Shown one piece after another: positions 1 through 5,151 of a stretch of DNA of 5,524 nt. The position numbers were made by a program, and so were the translations under genes. Under the pieces are notes generated by a model. That model worked only from the letters and a program-made list of their open reading frames with translations. It did not search any database and had not been told where the DNA came from. The stretch's first letter is position 1; each line of letters opens with the position of its first letter. The stretch comes from Imperialibacter sp965651695 (GTDB taxonomy: Bacteria; Bacteroidota; Bacteroidia; Cytophagales; Cyclobacteriaceae): NCBI GenBank assembly GCA_965651695.1, contig CBFGTI010000275.1:1-5524 (forward strand), given 5' to 3'.

Positions 1-1586
1 ACGTTTCCGGAGCTGCCGTCGATGGTAATGAAGTCGCCCTCGGTTAACGTGCGATTGCCGATGTGCGCCTGCCGTTGTTTCACGTCTACCGCAATGCCCT
101 CGGCGCCGGCCACACACGGTTTGCCCATGCCCCGTGCCACTACCGCAGCATGCGAGGTTTTGCCGCCCCGGCTGGTGAGAATTCCTCTGGCTGCAAAGAA
201 GCCATGTATGTCTTCAGGTTTCGTCTCCTCTCTCACCAAAATAACGGCTTTGCCTTCTTTTCCCAGCGCTTCGGCCCGGTCGGCATCAAACACGCACATG
301 CCCGAGGCTGCCCCCGGCGATGCTGCGAGTCCGCGGGCTAGCGGTGTTGCCTGCTGCAGGGCTGCCGCTTGCAGCCGCGGATGCAGCAATTGCTCCAGCA
401 TGCCGGGCTTTACCCGCAGCAGGGCCTGCTCTTTGGTTATCAGCTTTTCTTCCACCATCTCCACGGAGGTGCGCACCATGGCTGCGGCGTTCATTTTGGC
501 ATTTCTTGTTTGCAGGCAGTAGAGCACCCCTTTTTCAATGGTAAACTCAATATCCTGTACCTCTTTGTAGTGGTGTTCCAGGCGGGTTCTCAGCTCAGTA
601 AGCTGGGTAAATAGCGCTGGCATTTCGTTTTGCAACTCTGCTACCGGTTTGGGGGTTCGTATGCCGGCCACCACGTCTTCGCCCTGAGCGTTTACCAGGT
701 ATTCGCCAAAAAAGGTGTTTTCTCCTGTGCCCGGGTCACGGGTAAAGGCTACACCCGTAGCGCTGTCGCTGCCCATATTGCCAAACACCATCGATTGCAC
801 GGTTACCGCCGTACCCAGCGCTATTTCCGGGGTAATGCCAAATTCGCGGCGGTAGTCAATGGCCCTTTTTCCCATCCATGAATTGAACACCGCTTTAATA
901 GCCAGCTCCAACTGCTCGTACACATCTGCCGGGAAAGGCCGGCCGGTAAGGTTTTTCACTACGTAAAGAAAACGATCGCAGATCTCTATCAAGTGGCTGG
1001 TTTCAAGGCCTTCGTCGGTTAGCACAGCTGCTCTTCTTTTAACTGTCTCAAAGGCTTCGTCAAATTTTTCATCAGGTATGCCCAGCGCTATGTTGCCGTA
1101 TAGCTGTATAAACCGGCGGTAAGTATCGTAGCCAAAGCGCTCGTTGCGGGTTTGCTGTATCAGCCCCTGCAGGGTGTATTCGTTGAGGCCGAGGTTAAGG
1201 ATGGTGTCCATCATGCCGGGCATGGAAATGGCGGCACCGGAACGAACGGAGACCAGTAGCGGATTTTCTGTATCGCCAAACCCCTTGCCAGTTGAAGCTT
1301 CTATTTCCTTTATTTTTTGTCCAACAAGGGTCATCAATCCTTCCGGCAGCTCCCTGTTGGGGTGGTTGAGGAACGACATGCACGCTTCGGTAGTAATAAT
1401 AAGCCCGGGCGGTACATTTACGCCAATCTGGGTCATTTCGCACAAGTTGGCGCCTTTACCGCCGAGCAGCTGTTTGTTTTTGCCATTTGCTTCGGCAAAG
1501 GAGTACACATAGCGTTGTAGGTCAGGTTGAAGCGTATTAGTCGCGGTATTCCGGACGGTTGGGTTAGTTAATTCCACGGTTTGCAT
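1..1586 (-). CDS. ppdK: Pyruvate, phosphate dikinase (PPDK), N-terminal part, cut by the left window edge
   Basis: PPDK interconverts pyruvate + ATP + Pi and PEP + AMP + PPi in the cytoplasm, and in heterotrophic bacteria serves gluconeogenesis or PPi-dependent glycolysis. The reading frame is open from ATG at 1586 to the window edge, giving 528 full codons. The family is usually about 870-910 residues, so roughly 60% is present. The N-terminal ATP-grasp domain shows GGKGANL at residues 42-48, VRSGA at 114-118, SMPGMMDT at 121-128, DIEF at 345-348 and QTR at 359-361. The phosphohistidine swivel domain follows, with GGKTSHAAVVARGMGKP around residues 474-490. The phosphorylated His is H479, preceded by Thr477-Ser478, the pair next to which PPDK regulation acts in other organisms. 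The C-terminal PEP/pyruvate-binding barrel lies outside the window. About 25 residues precede the usual YVYSF start of the family, and no clear Shine-Dalgarno is seen, so a slightly later start is possible. The TSHAA motif and overall layout favour PPDK over PEP synthase. Confidence 0.95.
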   Translation of the reverse strand, partial: MQTVELTNPTVRNTATNTLQPDLQRYVYSFAEANGKNKQLLGGKGANLCEMTQIGVNVPPGLIITTEACMSFLNHPNRELPEGLMTLVGQKIKEIEASTGKGFGDTENPLLVSVRSGAAISMPGMMDTILNLGLNEYTLQGLIQQTRNERFGYDTYRRFIQLYGNIALGIPDEKFDEAFETVKRRAAVLTDEGLETSHLIEICDRFLYVVKNLTGRPFPADVYEQLELAIKAVFNSWMGKRAIDYRREFGITPEIALGTAVTVQSMVFGNMGSDSATGVAFTRDPGTGENTFFGEYLVNAQGEDVVAGIRTPKPVAELQNEMPALFTQLTELRTRLEHHYKEVQDIEFTIEKGVLYCLQTRNAKMNAAAMVRTSVEMVEEKLITKEQALLRVKPGMLEQLLHPRLQAAALQQATPLARGLAASPGAASGMCVFDADRAEALGKEGKAVILVREETKPEDIHGFFAARGILTSRGGKTSHAAVVARGMGKPCVAGAEGIAVDVKQRQAHIGNRTLTEGDFITIDGSSGN

Positions 1587-1964
1587 AGCCAGAAGTTTTT
1601 TTGGGTTAATATCCAAACAACGTTCCGTCTCGAGCCTTCAGTATTGGGTAAATAATAAATTTCAAACGTTTGCGGAAATGTAATGTAGAATTAAATTTGG
1701 CGGCCTTAGCGATGAACTTCTACTATCTTTTGCTGAAACAAGCTTACAACAGCTGCGCCTTTTGTAAGCGGCCGGACAAACGTGGCGATTATATTGCCTT
1801 GTCAAATGGCGTTTCCTCGTCCTACGACCAATCGGATCGCTGCCGGACATATTGTATTTCAACTTGGCACCAACAAGAGTGCTGTCAGCGGAAAGAAGAT
1901 TATGAGCGAGTGATGCTAAAATGCCTTTTTGGGAACTTGCAGGGCGCAGTACTTTCGCAACTTC
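1587..1964. other. Intergenic gap of 378 bases with no convincing gene
   Basis: This stretch separates the desaturase stop from the ppdK start, both on the minus strand, so it should hold the 3' end of the first transcript and the promoter of the second. A frame is open on the plus strand from a TTG at 1670 and runs into the desaturase. Its product is rich in Cys and Arg without a recognisable motif, and it lies antisense to a well-supported gene. A 66-codon minus frame at 1662-1862 is equally uninformative. No strong terminator hairpin follows the desaturase, and no clean TAnnTTTG box precedes ppdK. It may be plain spacer or a fully decayed gene. Confidence 0.6.
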
Positions 1965-2840
1965 TTAAACGTTACGAGCAGCTGCTTCCTTTCTTTTCAA
2001 CCTCAAAGATTGGGTACCGAATTTTGGCACGAACATGCCGAGGACATAGACACGGATGAGGTACCAGAAAAATGATTGCTCCTTCAGGTCCGGCCGGATC
2101 AGTTGCTCAATTTTTTTATGGGCAGCAGGGGTTTCACTCCAGTGCAAGCCAGGGTGCATGTGGTGGATGGTGTGCAGGCCATTGTTGAACAGGAAAAAAT
2201 TCAGCGGCCAGCCCACGATATTCCGCGAATGATTATACTCCGATTCTTCATCGGCATGTACATGCTGGATGTAGTTGAATAAAAGTACGGTATTCACTGA
2301 AACCTGCTGCGGGATGATTACATAGATGAGGGCCTTTTGCCAGTCGATAAAAAGGGCTACGCCTATCCAAAGCAAAAGACTTGCAATCTGTAGCGTATAG
2401 AAGGCAAACTGCTCCTTGTTCTTTCTAAACTGCTGTCTGTAAAACTTCCCAATGGCCTTCTGCTGCGCCATTCCACTGAGCGTAGGGTAGATCAGCAGCG
2501 TCAGCAAATTGTTCTTTTCCGAGACCATATAGGTTTTGGTATAGTCCTTTTCAGTGTTATTGAACCGGTGATGATTTTTGTTGTGTGTGGGTATCCATCC
2601 AAAAATGGGAAATCCATAAAAGACGGTAATCCAGCAGCTATGAAGCTGGTTTATGTATTTGTTTTTCCAAACGGGAAGGTGATTGTGATTATGCGCAAAC
2701 ACAGAAAAGCATACGGAAAAATAAAGATAGAGTGCATATAGCCAGCCATTGAACTGCGGCGCATTCCATAAAAAGAAAAACAACCCGGTGGCAGCGATCA
2801 TCCATACCAGGGTTTTGATATCGGCTTTTTTTCTTAACAA
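1965..2840 (-). CDS. Integral-membrane fatty acid desaturase (FA_desaturase family, PF00487 type)
   Basis: Membrane di-iron desaturases introduce double bonds into lipid acyl chains using O2 and reduced ferredoxin or a similar donor. Numbering from the preferred TTG at 2840 (291 aa), the histidine boxes are HNHNH at 50-54, HNKNHH at 86-91 and HTIHH at 223-227. Further His in HMHPGLHW, and H193, H195 and H204 in QHVHADEESEYNH, are likely additional iron ligands. Hydrophobic stretches lie around residues 12-50, 66-82, 148-165 and 170-190, with a basic C-terminus (RLKRKEAAAR), as expected for a four-helix membrane enzyme. There is no ATG before residue 14. The open frame reaches a TTG at 2897, but that codon sits inside a promoter-like TATTTTTG. 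The TTG at 2840 has AAAAGG eight bases upstream and gives a positively charged leader before the first membrane helix. The ATG at 2801 is the other candidate. The exact substrate cannot be told, and carotenoid-modifying relatives share these motifs. It is divergent from plsC. Confidence 0.88.
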   Translation of the reverse strand: MLRKKADIKTLVWMIAATGLFFFLWNAPQFNGWLYALYLYFSVCFSVFAHNHNHLPVWKNKYINQLHSCWITVFYGFPIFGWIPTHNKNHHRFNNTEKDYTKTYMVSEKNNLLTLLIYPTLSGMAQQKAIGKFYRQQFRKNKEQFAFYTLQIASLLLWIGVALFIDWQKALIYVIIPQQVSVNTVLLFNYIQHVHADEESEYNHSRNIVGWPLNFFLFNNGLHTIHHMHPGLHWSETPAAHKKIEQLIRPDLKEQSFFWYLIRVYVLGMFVPKFGTQSLRLKRKEAAARNV

Positions 2841-2894
2841 AGCTAAGACCTTTTGAGAACAACTAATGATAGAAGTGGGGCAAGCTGGAGAAAG

Positions 2895-2902
2895 CAAAAA
2901 TA
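2895..2902 (-). promoter_or_regulatory. Candidate -7 box of the desaturase promoter
   Basis: The minus strand reads TATTTTTGC here, a full match to the Bacteroidota -7 consensus TAnnTTTG. A TTTG lies upstream at 2919-2922, but the 16-base spacing is shorter than the usual 19-21. If it is used, transcription would begin near 2890, and the longest-frame TTG at 2897 could not be the start codon. A second TAGCTTTG on the same strand at 2838-2845 overlaps the preferred TTG start and is a competing candidate, which would push translation to the ATG at 2801. Confidence 0.4.
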
Positions 2903-3036
2903 CGACCTAACAGGTTACCAAACGAATAGTTGGATACAGATTTAATGACAGCCCAAGGAAAAGAACCAGCCTCGTACACAAGAACCGGGTGGGTACAGGT
3001 TCCAAGCGGAGGGCACAATCCGTCTTCGTACATTGA

Positions 3037-3056
3037 ATTCCCGCTTTCGCAGGAAT
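3037..3056. repeat. REP-like short palindrome
   Basis: ATTCCCGC (3037-3044), loop TTTC, then GCAGGAAT (3049-3056) forms an 8-position stem with one mismatch. The sequence resembles the widespread intergenic palindrome of the form CATTCCCGCGAAAGCGGGAAT found in many bacterial genomes. Only one copy lies in this window, so its repetitive nature is inferred from general knowledge. Its presence argues against using the TTG at 3033 as the plsC start. Confidence 0.5.
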
Positions 3057-3174
3057 GAGGGCTACCGAGGTTTACGAGAGGCTACTGACCTACTTCTTTC
3101 ACAAGCTTCTTTATTTTGTAGCCCGCTTCCGGGTTTGGCATCTAAATTCTTCAGGTGTATAATCTTTTATCCCT

Positions 3175-3182
3175 TAGCTTTG
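3175..3182 (+). promoter_or_regulatory. Candidate -7 box of the plsC promoter
   Basis: TAGCTTTG followed by C is a full match to TAnnTTTG. No TTTG is found 19-21 bases upstream. Transcription would start around 3188, leaving a leader of about 20 bases before the GTG at 3207. The box overlaps an in-frame TTG at 3180, making that codon an unlikely start. A weaker TTATTTTG at 3111-3118 is an alternative. Confidence 0.35.
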
Positions 3183-3206
3183 CGTATTCAACCATACACA
3201 ATCCCA

Positions 3207-3932
3207 GTGGCTACTCCGTTTCGAGTTTTGTTTTGCATCTTTTGGTCGGTATTGATGATCACCCTGTCGTTAATCCTGATGATACTGACCCTCAACCGGA
3301 GAATTCCGGTGATAATGGCCCGCACTTGTTTTGCTCCCGGCATACTGTGGGGCTGCGGTGTAAAGCTGAAGGTTGAAGGCCGCGAAAACCTCAACCCGGC
3401 CAATCCCTATGTTTTCGTAAGCAACCATCTCTCGTATCTTGATATTCCAGTTCTTTTTGGGGCCTTGCCCGTCAACCTGTATTTCGTGGCCAAAAAGGAG
3501 CTGAAATGGGTGCCGTTTATTGGGTGGTATATGTTTGCTACCGGTATGATCTTTATCGACCGTACCAACCGGGCCAAAGCCATTGAGAGCCTGTCCAGGG
3601 CAGGCAAGCTGGTAAAAGGAGGAAAGAATGTGCTGATGTTTCCCGAAGGAACCCGCAGCAGGCATGGCGAAGTGAGTACCTTCAAAAAGGGTCCTTTTAT
3701 GCTGGCAGCGCAGGCAGGTGTGGAGGTGGTGCCGGTAGCTATTGACGGAACCGACGAAGTGCTGAAGGCCGGCACTTTTCGGATACAACCCCGGGAGGTG
3801 ATTGTACGGATTGGCAAGCCTCTAAGCCCCGGCAAGCACGACATCAATGCTTTTGTGGAAGAGGTAAGAGAGCGGGTGGTTGAGTTGAAGTGCGCAGTCG
3901 AGCTGGCTGACGCAAGAATGGCTGAGTGCTAG
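3207..3932 (+). CDS. plsC: 1-acyl-sn-glycerol-3-phosphate acyltransferase (PlsC/LPLAT family)
   Basis: PlsC transfers an acyl chain to lysophosphatidic acid, making phosphatidic acid at the inner membrane, the entry to phospholipid synthesis. Numbering from the GTG at 3207 (241 aa), an N-terminal hydrophobic segment spans about residues 5-27. The acyltransferase motifs follow in order: NHLSYLD with catalytic H74 and D79 (HX4D), GMIFIDR at 113-119, FPEGTRSR at 145-152 and VVPVAIDG at 174-181. All key residues are intact. The length matches the usual 240-250 residues. The frame is open up to a TTG at 3033 (299 aa), but the extra residues read through a REP-like hairpin and promoter-like boxes. 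No ATG occurs before 3255, and starting there would cut into the membrane segment. GTG at 3207 is therefore preferred, with TTG at 3180 next. Ornithine-lipid or other lysolipid acyltransferases share the fold, so the substrate is assigned by family only. The neighbouring desaturase fits a lipid role. Confidence 0.92.
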   Translation: MATPFRVLFCIFWSVLMITLSLILMILTLNRRIPVIMARTCFAPGILWGCGVKLKVEGRENLNPANPYVFVSNHLSYLDIPVLFGALPVNLYFVAKKELKWVPFIGWYMFATGMIFIDRTNRAKAIESLSRAGKLVKGGKNVLMFPEGTRSRHGEVSTFKKGPFMLAAQAGVEVVPVAIDGTDEVLKAGTFRIQPREVIVRIGKPLSPGKHDINAFVEEVRERVVELKCAVELADARMAEC

Positions 3933-4111
3933 GAGTGCAGTAGATCCAGCAGCGGTTTTAAAAAAATCCAAAAAAACAGGTTGCCTGTCGACACGGCGAA
4001 TAGGTAGCTTTTGATGTTTCTGGAGATGTAATCGAGACTGATAGACAGCGAAACCTCATATTGCCTTGAGCCTACCTGCCTCGGCAGGTTTTTTTTCGAC
4101 ACGAATGGCAC
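3929..4111 (-). CDS. Possible small hydrophobic protein or gene remnant, unrecognised
   Basis: A 60-codon frame opens with GTG at 4111 and ends in a TAG whose bases overlap the plsC stop (shared CTAG), as seen where convergent genes abut. Residues 18-60 use codons similar to the neighbouring genes and end in a hydrophobic stretch containing FAVSTGNLFFWIF. Against it, the first residues are encoded by the terminator hairpin and the edge of the 73-bp palindrome. There is no ATG, and a small hairpin with a T-run lies within the frame on the same strand. It could be the 3' remnant of a decayed gene, or chance. No function is proposed. Confidence 0.2.
   Translation of the reverse strand: MPFVSKKNLPRQVGSRQYEVSLSISLDYISRNIKSYLFAVSTGNLFFWIFLKPLLDLLHS
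4074..4096 (+). terminator. Intrinsic terminator downstream of plsC
   Basis: ACCTGC (4074-4079), tetraloop CTCG and GCAGGT (4084-4089) form a perfect six-pair stem running directly into eight T residues (4089-4096). It lies about 140 bases after the plsC stop and before the ribA-like gene, so it probably separates their transcripts. Confidence 0.75.
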
Positions 4112-4170
4112 GGATTAGCACGAAGGGGCTTTTCAAGCCCTCTTTCGTGAAAATTTGAGCAATTCGTGTC
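4098..4170. repeat. 73-bp near-palindrome with perfect 9-bp inverted ends
   Basis: The ends GACACGAAT (4098-4106) and ATTCGTGTC (4162-4170) are perfect inverted repeats. The arms 4098-4124 and 4144-4170 pair without gaps over 27 positions, with 21 Watson-Crick pairs, 2 G-T pairs and 4 mismatches. An inner stem of GGGCTT (4126-4131) and AAGCCC (4135-4140) closes on a TTC loop. CACGAA-like units repeat at 4100, 4109 and 4119, and TTCGTG lies at 4144 and 4163. It contains no gene and shows no obvious flanking target duplication. It resembles dispersed MITE-like intergenic elements; a regulatory operator or an RNA hairpin is also possible. Confidence 0.7.
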
Positions 4171-4209
4171 AGAGACAAGAAAGCTGGTCTAATCAAAAAA
4201 AACTAATCT

Positions 4210-4722
4210 ATGGTTGTAAAACTTGCAGAAGGAAACCTCAAAACGAAATTTGGAGAATACCACGAGCATCTCTACTACGACGGGCAGCAAGAAGCCATTG
4301 CACTCACAATGGGTAACGTGGCAGGTCAGGAGCACGTGCTCTGCCGGGTGCATTCGTCTTGCCTCTTCGGGCACGCCTTCAACAGTATAGAGTGCGACTG
4401 CCGGGAGCAAATGGAAATTTCGCAGCAGATCATCCAGAAGGAGGGCCGGGGCATTATTATCTGGCTGGAGCAGGAAGGCAAAGGCAACGGCCATTTCGCC
4501 CTGCTGAAAAGTGTGGAGCACAAGCGGAAGGGCCTGGCACAAGCCGATGCCTACGAGGCGGTGGGTTTTAAAAGAGATGCACGTGACTACCGGGTGGCGG
4601 CGGAGATTTTACAGGAGCTGGGCGTAAAATCTGTTCGCATGCTGACGGGCAATCCCAACAAGGTGGACACGCTAACGACGCACGGAGTGGTTGTTTCGGG
4701 TACAGTGGCGACTGTGGTGTGA
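4210..4722 (+). CDS. Divergent, short GTP cyclohydrolase II homologue (RibA-like)
   Basis: GTP cyclohydrolase II opens GTP to a diaminopyrimidine, releasing formate and pyrophosphate, as the first step of riboflavin synthesis. This 170-residue protein aligns without gaps, from memory, to E. coli RibA over most of its length. Zinc ligands C51, C62 and C64 match C54, C65 and C67. RVHS at 46-49 and the loop QEGKGNG at 88-94 (usually QEGRxxG) are present. D123 and R125 match D126 and R128, and LTGNPNK at 145-151 corresponds to the LTNNP motif. Two features are unusual. The catalytic Tyr105 position is V102, and the protein stops about 20-25 residues early, without the usual segment ending YLxTKxxKxGH. 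No ribB, ribD, ribE or ribH is nearby. It may make a different product, as a Tyr-changed Streptomyces paralogue does, or have another role. The ATG at 4210 follows an A-rich leader with no Shine-Dalgarno. I leave the symbol blank because function is uncertain. Confidence 0.85.
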   Translation: MVVKLAEGNLKTKFGEYHEHLYYDGQQEAIALTMGNVAGQEHVLCRVHSSCLFGHAFNSIECDCREQMEISQQIIQKEGRGIIIWLEQEGKGNGHFALLKSVEHKRKGLAQADAYEAVGFKRDARDYRVAAEILQELGVKSVRMLTGNPNKVDTLTTHGVVVSGTVATVV

Positions 4723-4739
4723 AGGGCAGTCCATTATGG

Positions 4740-4770
4740 TTTGTCATATCTTTCAATCGTCATATTTATA
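4740..4770 (+). promoter_or_regulatory. Candidate promoter of the antitoxin gene
   Basis: TTTG at 4740-4743 is followed after exactly 19 bases by TATTTATA at 4763-4770, which matches TAnnTTTG at four of six fixed positions. The leader would be under 10 bases before the ATG at 4784. Antitoxins of this family often bind their own promoter, so the AT-rich stretch may also hold an operator, though no clear palindrome was seen. Confidence 0.3.
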
Positions 4771-4783
4771 AAAAAATCGAACT

Positions 4784-5014
4784 ATGGTTACCGCAACCTT
4801 ATCGGATTTCAGAAAAAACATCGATAGCTACCTAAAACGCGTCGTAAATAATTTTGAAATAGTGATTATTAACAGAGGTAAGGATTCTGCGGTCGTAATC
4901 ATCTCGTTGGACGAGTACAATTCCCTAATGGCGACTCAGCATGAATTATCTTCCAGGATCAACGAGAAAAGGCTTGACGCAGCCATTTCAAAGCTTAGAT
5001 TAGGCTCAGAATAA
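4784..5014 (+). CDS. Phd/YefM-family antitoxin without an adjacent toxin
   Basis: Phd/YefM antitoxins neutralise RelE/YoeB- or Doc-type toxins and repress their own operon. The 76-residue product has the family plan. An N-terminal DNA-binding region carries LSDFRKNIDSYLKRV at about residues 6-20. The strand IVIINRGKDSAVVIISLDEYNSL at about 26-48 matches the family pattern of a nitrogen-rich turn followed by VVLLSLEEYxSL. The C-terminal tail (about 53-76, ending ISKLRLGSE) is the part that normally folds on the toxin. Length is normal (75-90 aa), so the antitoxin looks intact. The toxin gene usually overlaps or follows the antitoxin stop by a few bases. Here the stop is followed by a hairpin and then a DUF1801 gene, and no RelE/YoeB-like frame is found on either side. 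It is lower in GC than the flanking genes, hinting at separate acquisition. ATG at 4784 is the only sensible start. Confidence 0.87.
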   Translation: MVTATLSDFRKNIDSYLKRVVNNFEIVIINRGKDSAVVIISLDEYNSLMATQHELSSRINEKRLDAAISKLRLGSE

Positions 5015-5025
5015 GGCAGAATAGA

Positions 5026-5076
5026 GGGGTGCGACTTTCACGAAGGCCGCCCAGTCGCAAAGCACCCCCTGTTTTT
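5026..5076 (+). terminator. Probable intrinsic terminator after the antitoxin gene
   Basis: GGGGTGC (5026-5032) pairs fully with GCACCCC (5062-5068), and GACT (5033-5036) pairs with AGTC (5053-5056), with GCAAA bulged on the right arm. Five T residues follow at 5072-5076 after a three-base spacer. The hairpin is strong but the T-run is short, so it could instead be a dispersed palindrome. It lies only 12 bases after the antitoxin stop, leaving no room for a toxin. Confidence 0.5.
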
Positions 5077-5113
5077 GTCGCTTCCGTACAGCTTACTTTT
5101 ACCGTGGTTCTGG

Positions 5114-5121
5114 TAAGTTTG
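5114..5121 (+). promoter_or_regulatory. Candidate -7 box of the DUF1801 gene promoter
   Basis: TAAGTTTG is a full match to the Bacteroidota -7 consensus TAnnTTTG, 30 bases before the ATG at 5152. No TTTG stands at the right distance for a -33 box. Its placement after a probable terminator supports independent transcription of the gene. Confidence 0.4.
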
Positions 5122-5151
5122 TGTAGCTTCTCAAACCTAAATTCGGAGTAT

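Larger units (their letters stand above)
2841..3206. other. Divergent intergenic region between the desaturase and plsC
   Basis: This 366-base stretch separates two divergent lipid genes. It holds promoter-like boxes on both strands and a short hairpin at 3037-3056. The plsC frame stays open leftward to a TTG at 3033. The peptide that extension would encode (starting NSRFRRNEG) is what the common REP-like sequence ATTCCCGC-TTTCGC-GGAAT gives when translated, and it has no family resemblance. I therefore treat it as non-coding. No other gene was recognised. Confidence 0.55.

Noticed and set aside
22..522. Plus-strand open frame of 166 codons
   Set aside because: It is antisense to the PPDK swivel domain and central region, whose motifs are unmistakable; its composition (Ala, Ser and Cys rich) is that of a shadow frame.
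1622..1670. TTTG-N19-TACTGAAG upstream of ppdK on the minus strand as a promoter
   Set aside because: The spacing is right but the -7 part matches only TA and the final G, which is within chance for an AT-rich stretch.
1670..2059. Plus-strand frame of 129 codons starting at TTG
   Set aside because: It runs antisense into the desaturase 3' end, starts at a TTG without a ribosome site, and shows no recognisable motif despite several Cys residues.
3033..3206. N-terminal 58-residue extension of plsC from TTG
   Set aside because: It reads through a REP-like hairpin and promoter-like boxes, is not family-like, and would make the protein about 58 residues longer than usual.
3270..3847. Minus-strand frames of 146 and 172 codons
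   Set aside because: Both are antisense to the PlsC catalytic motifs and carry no motif of their own.
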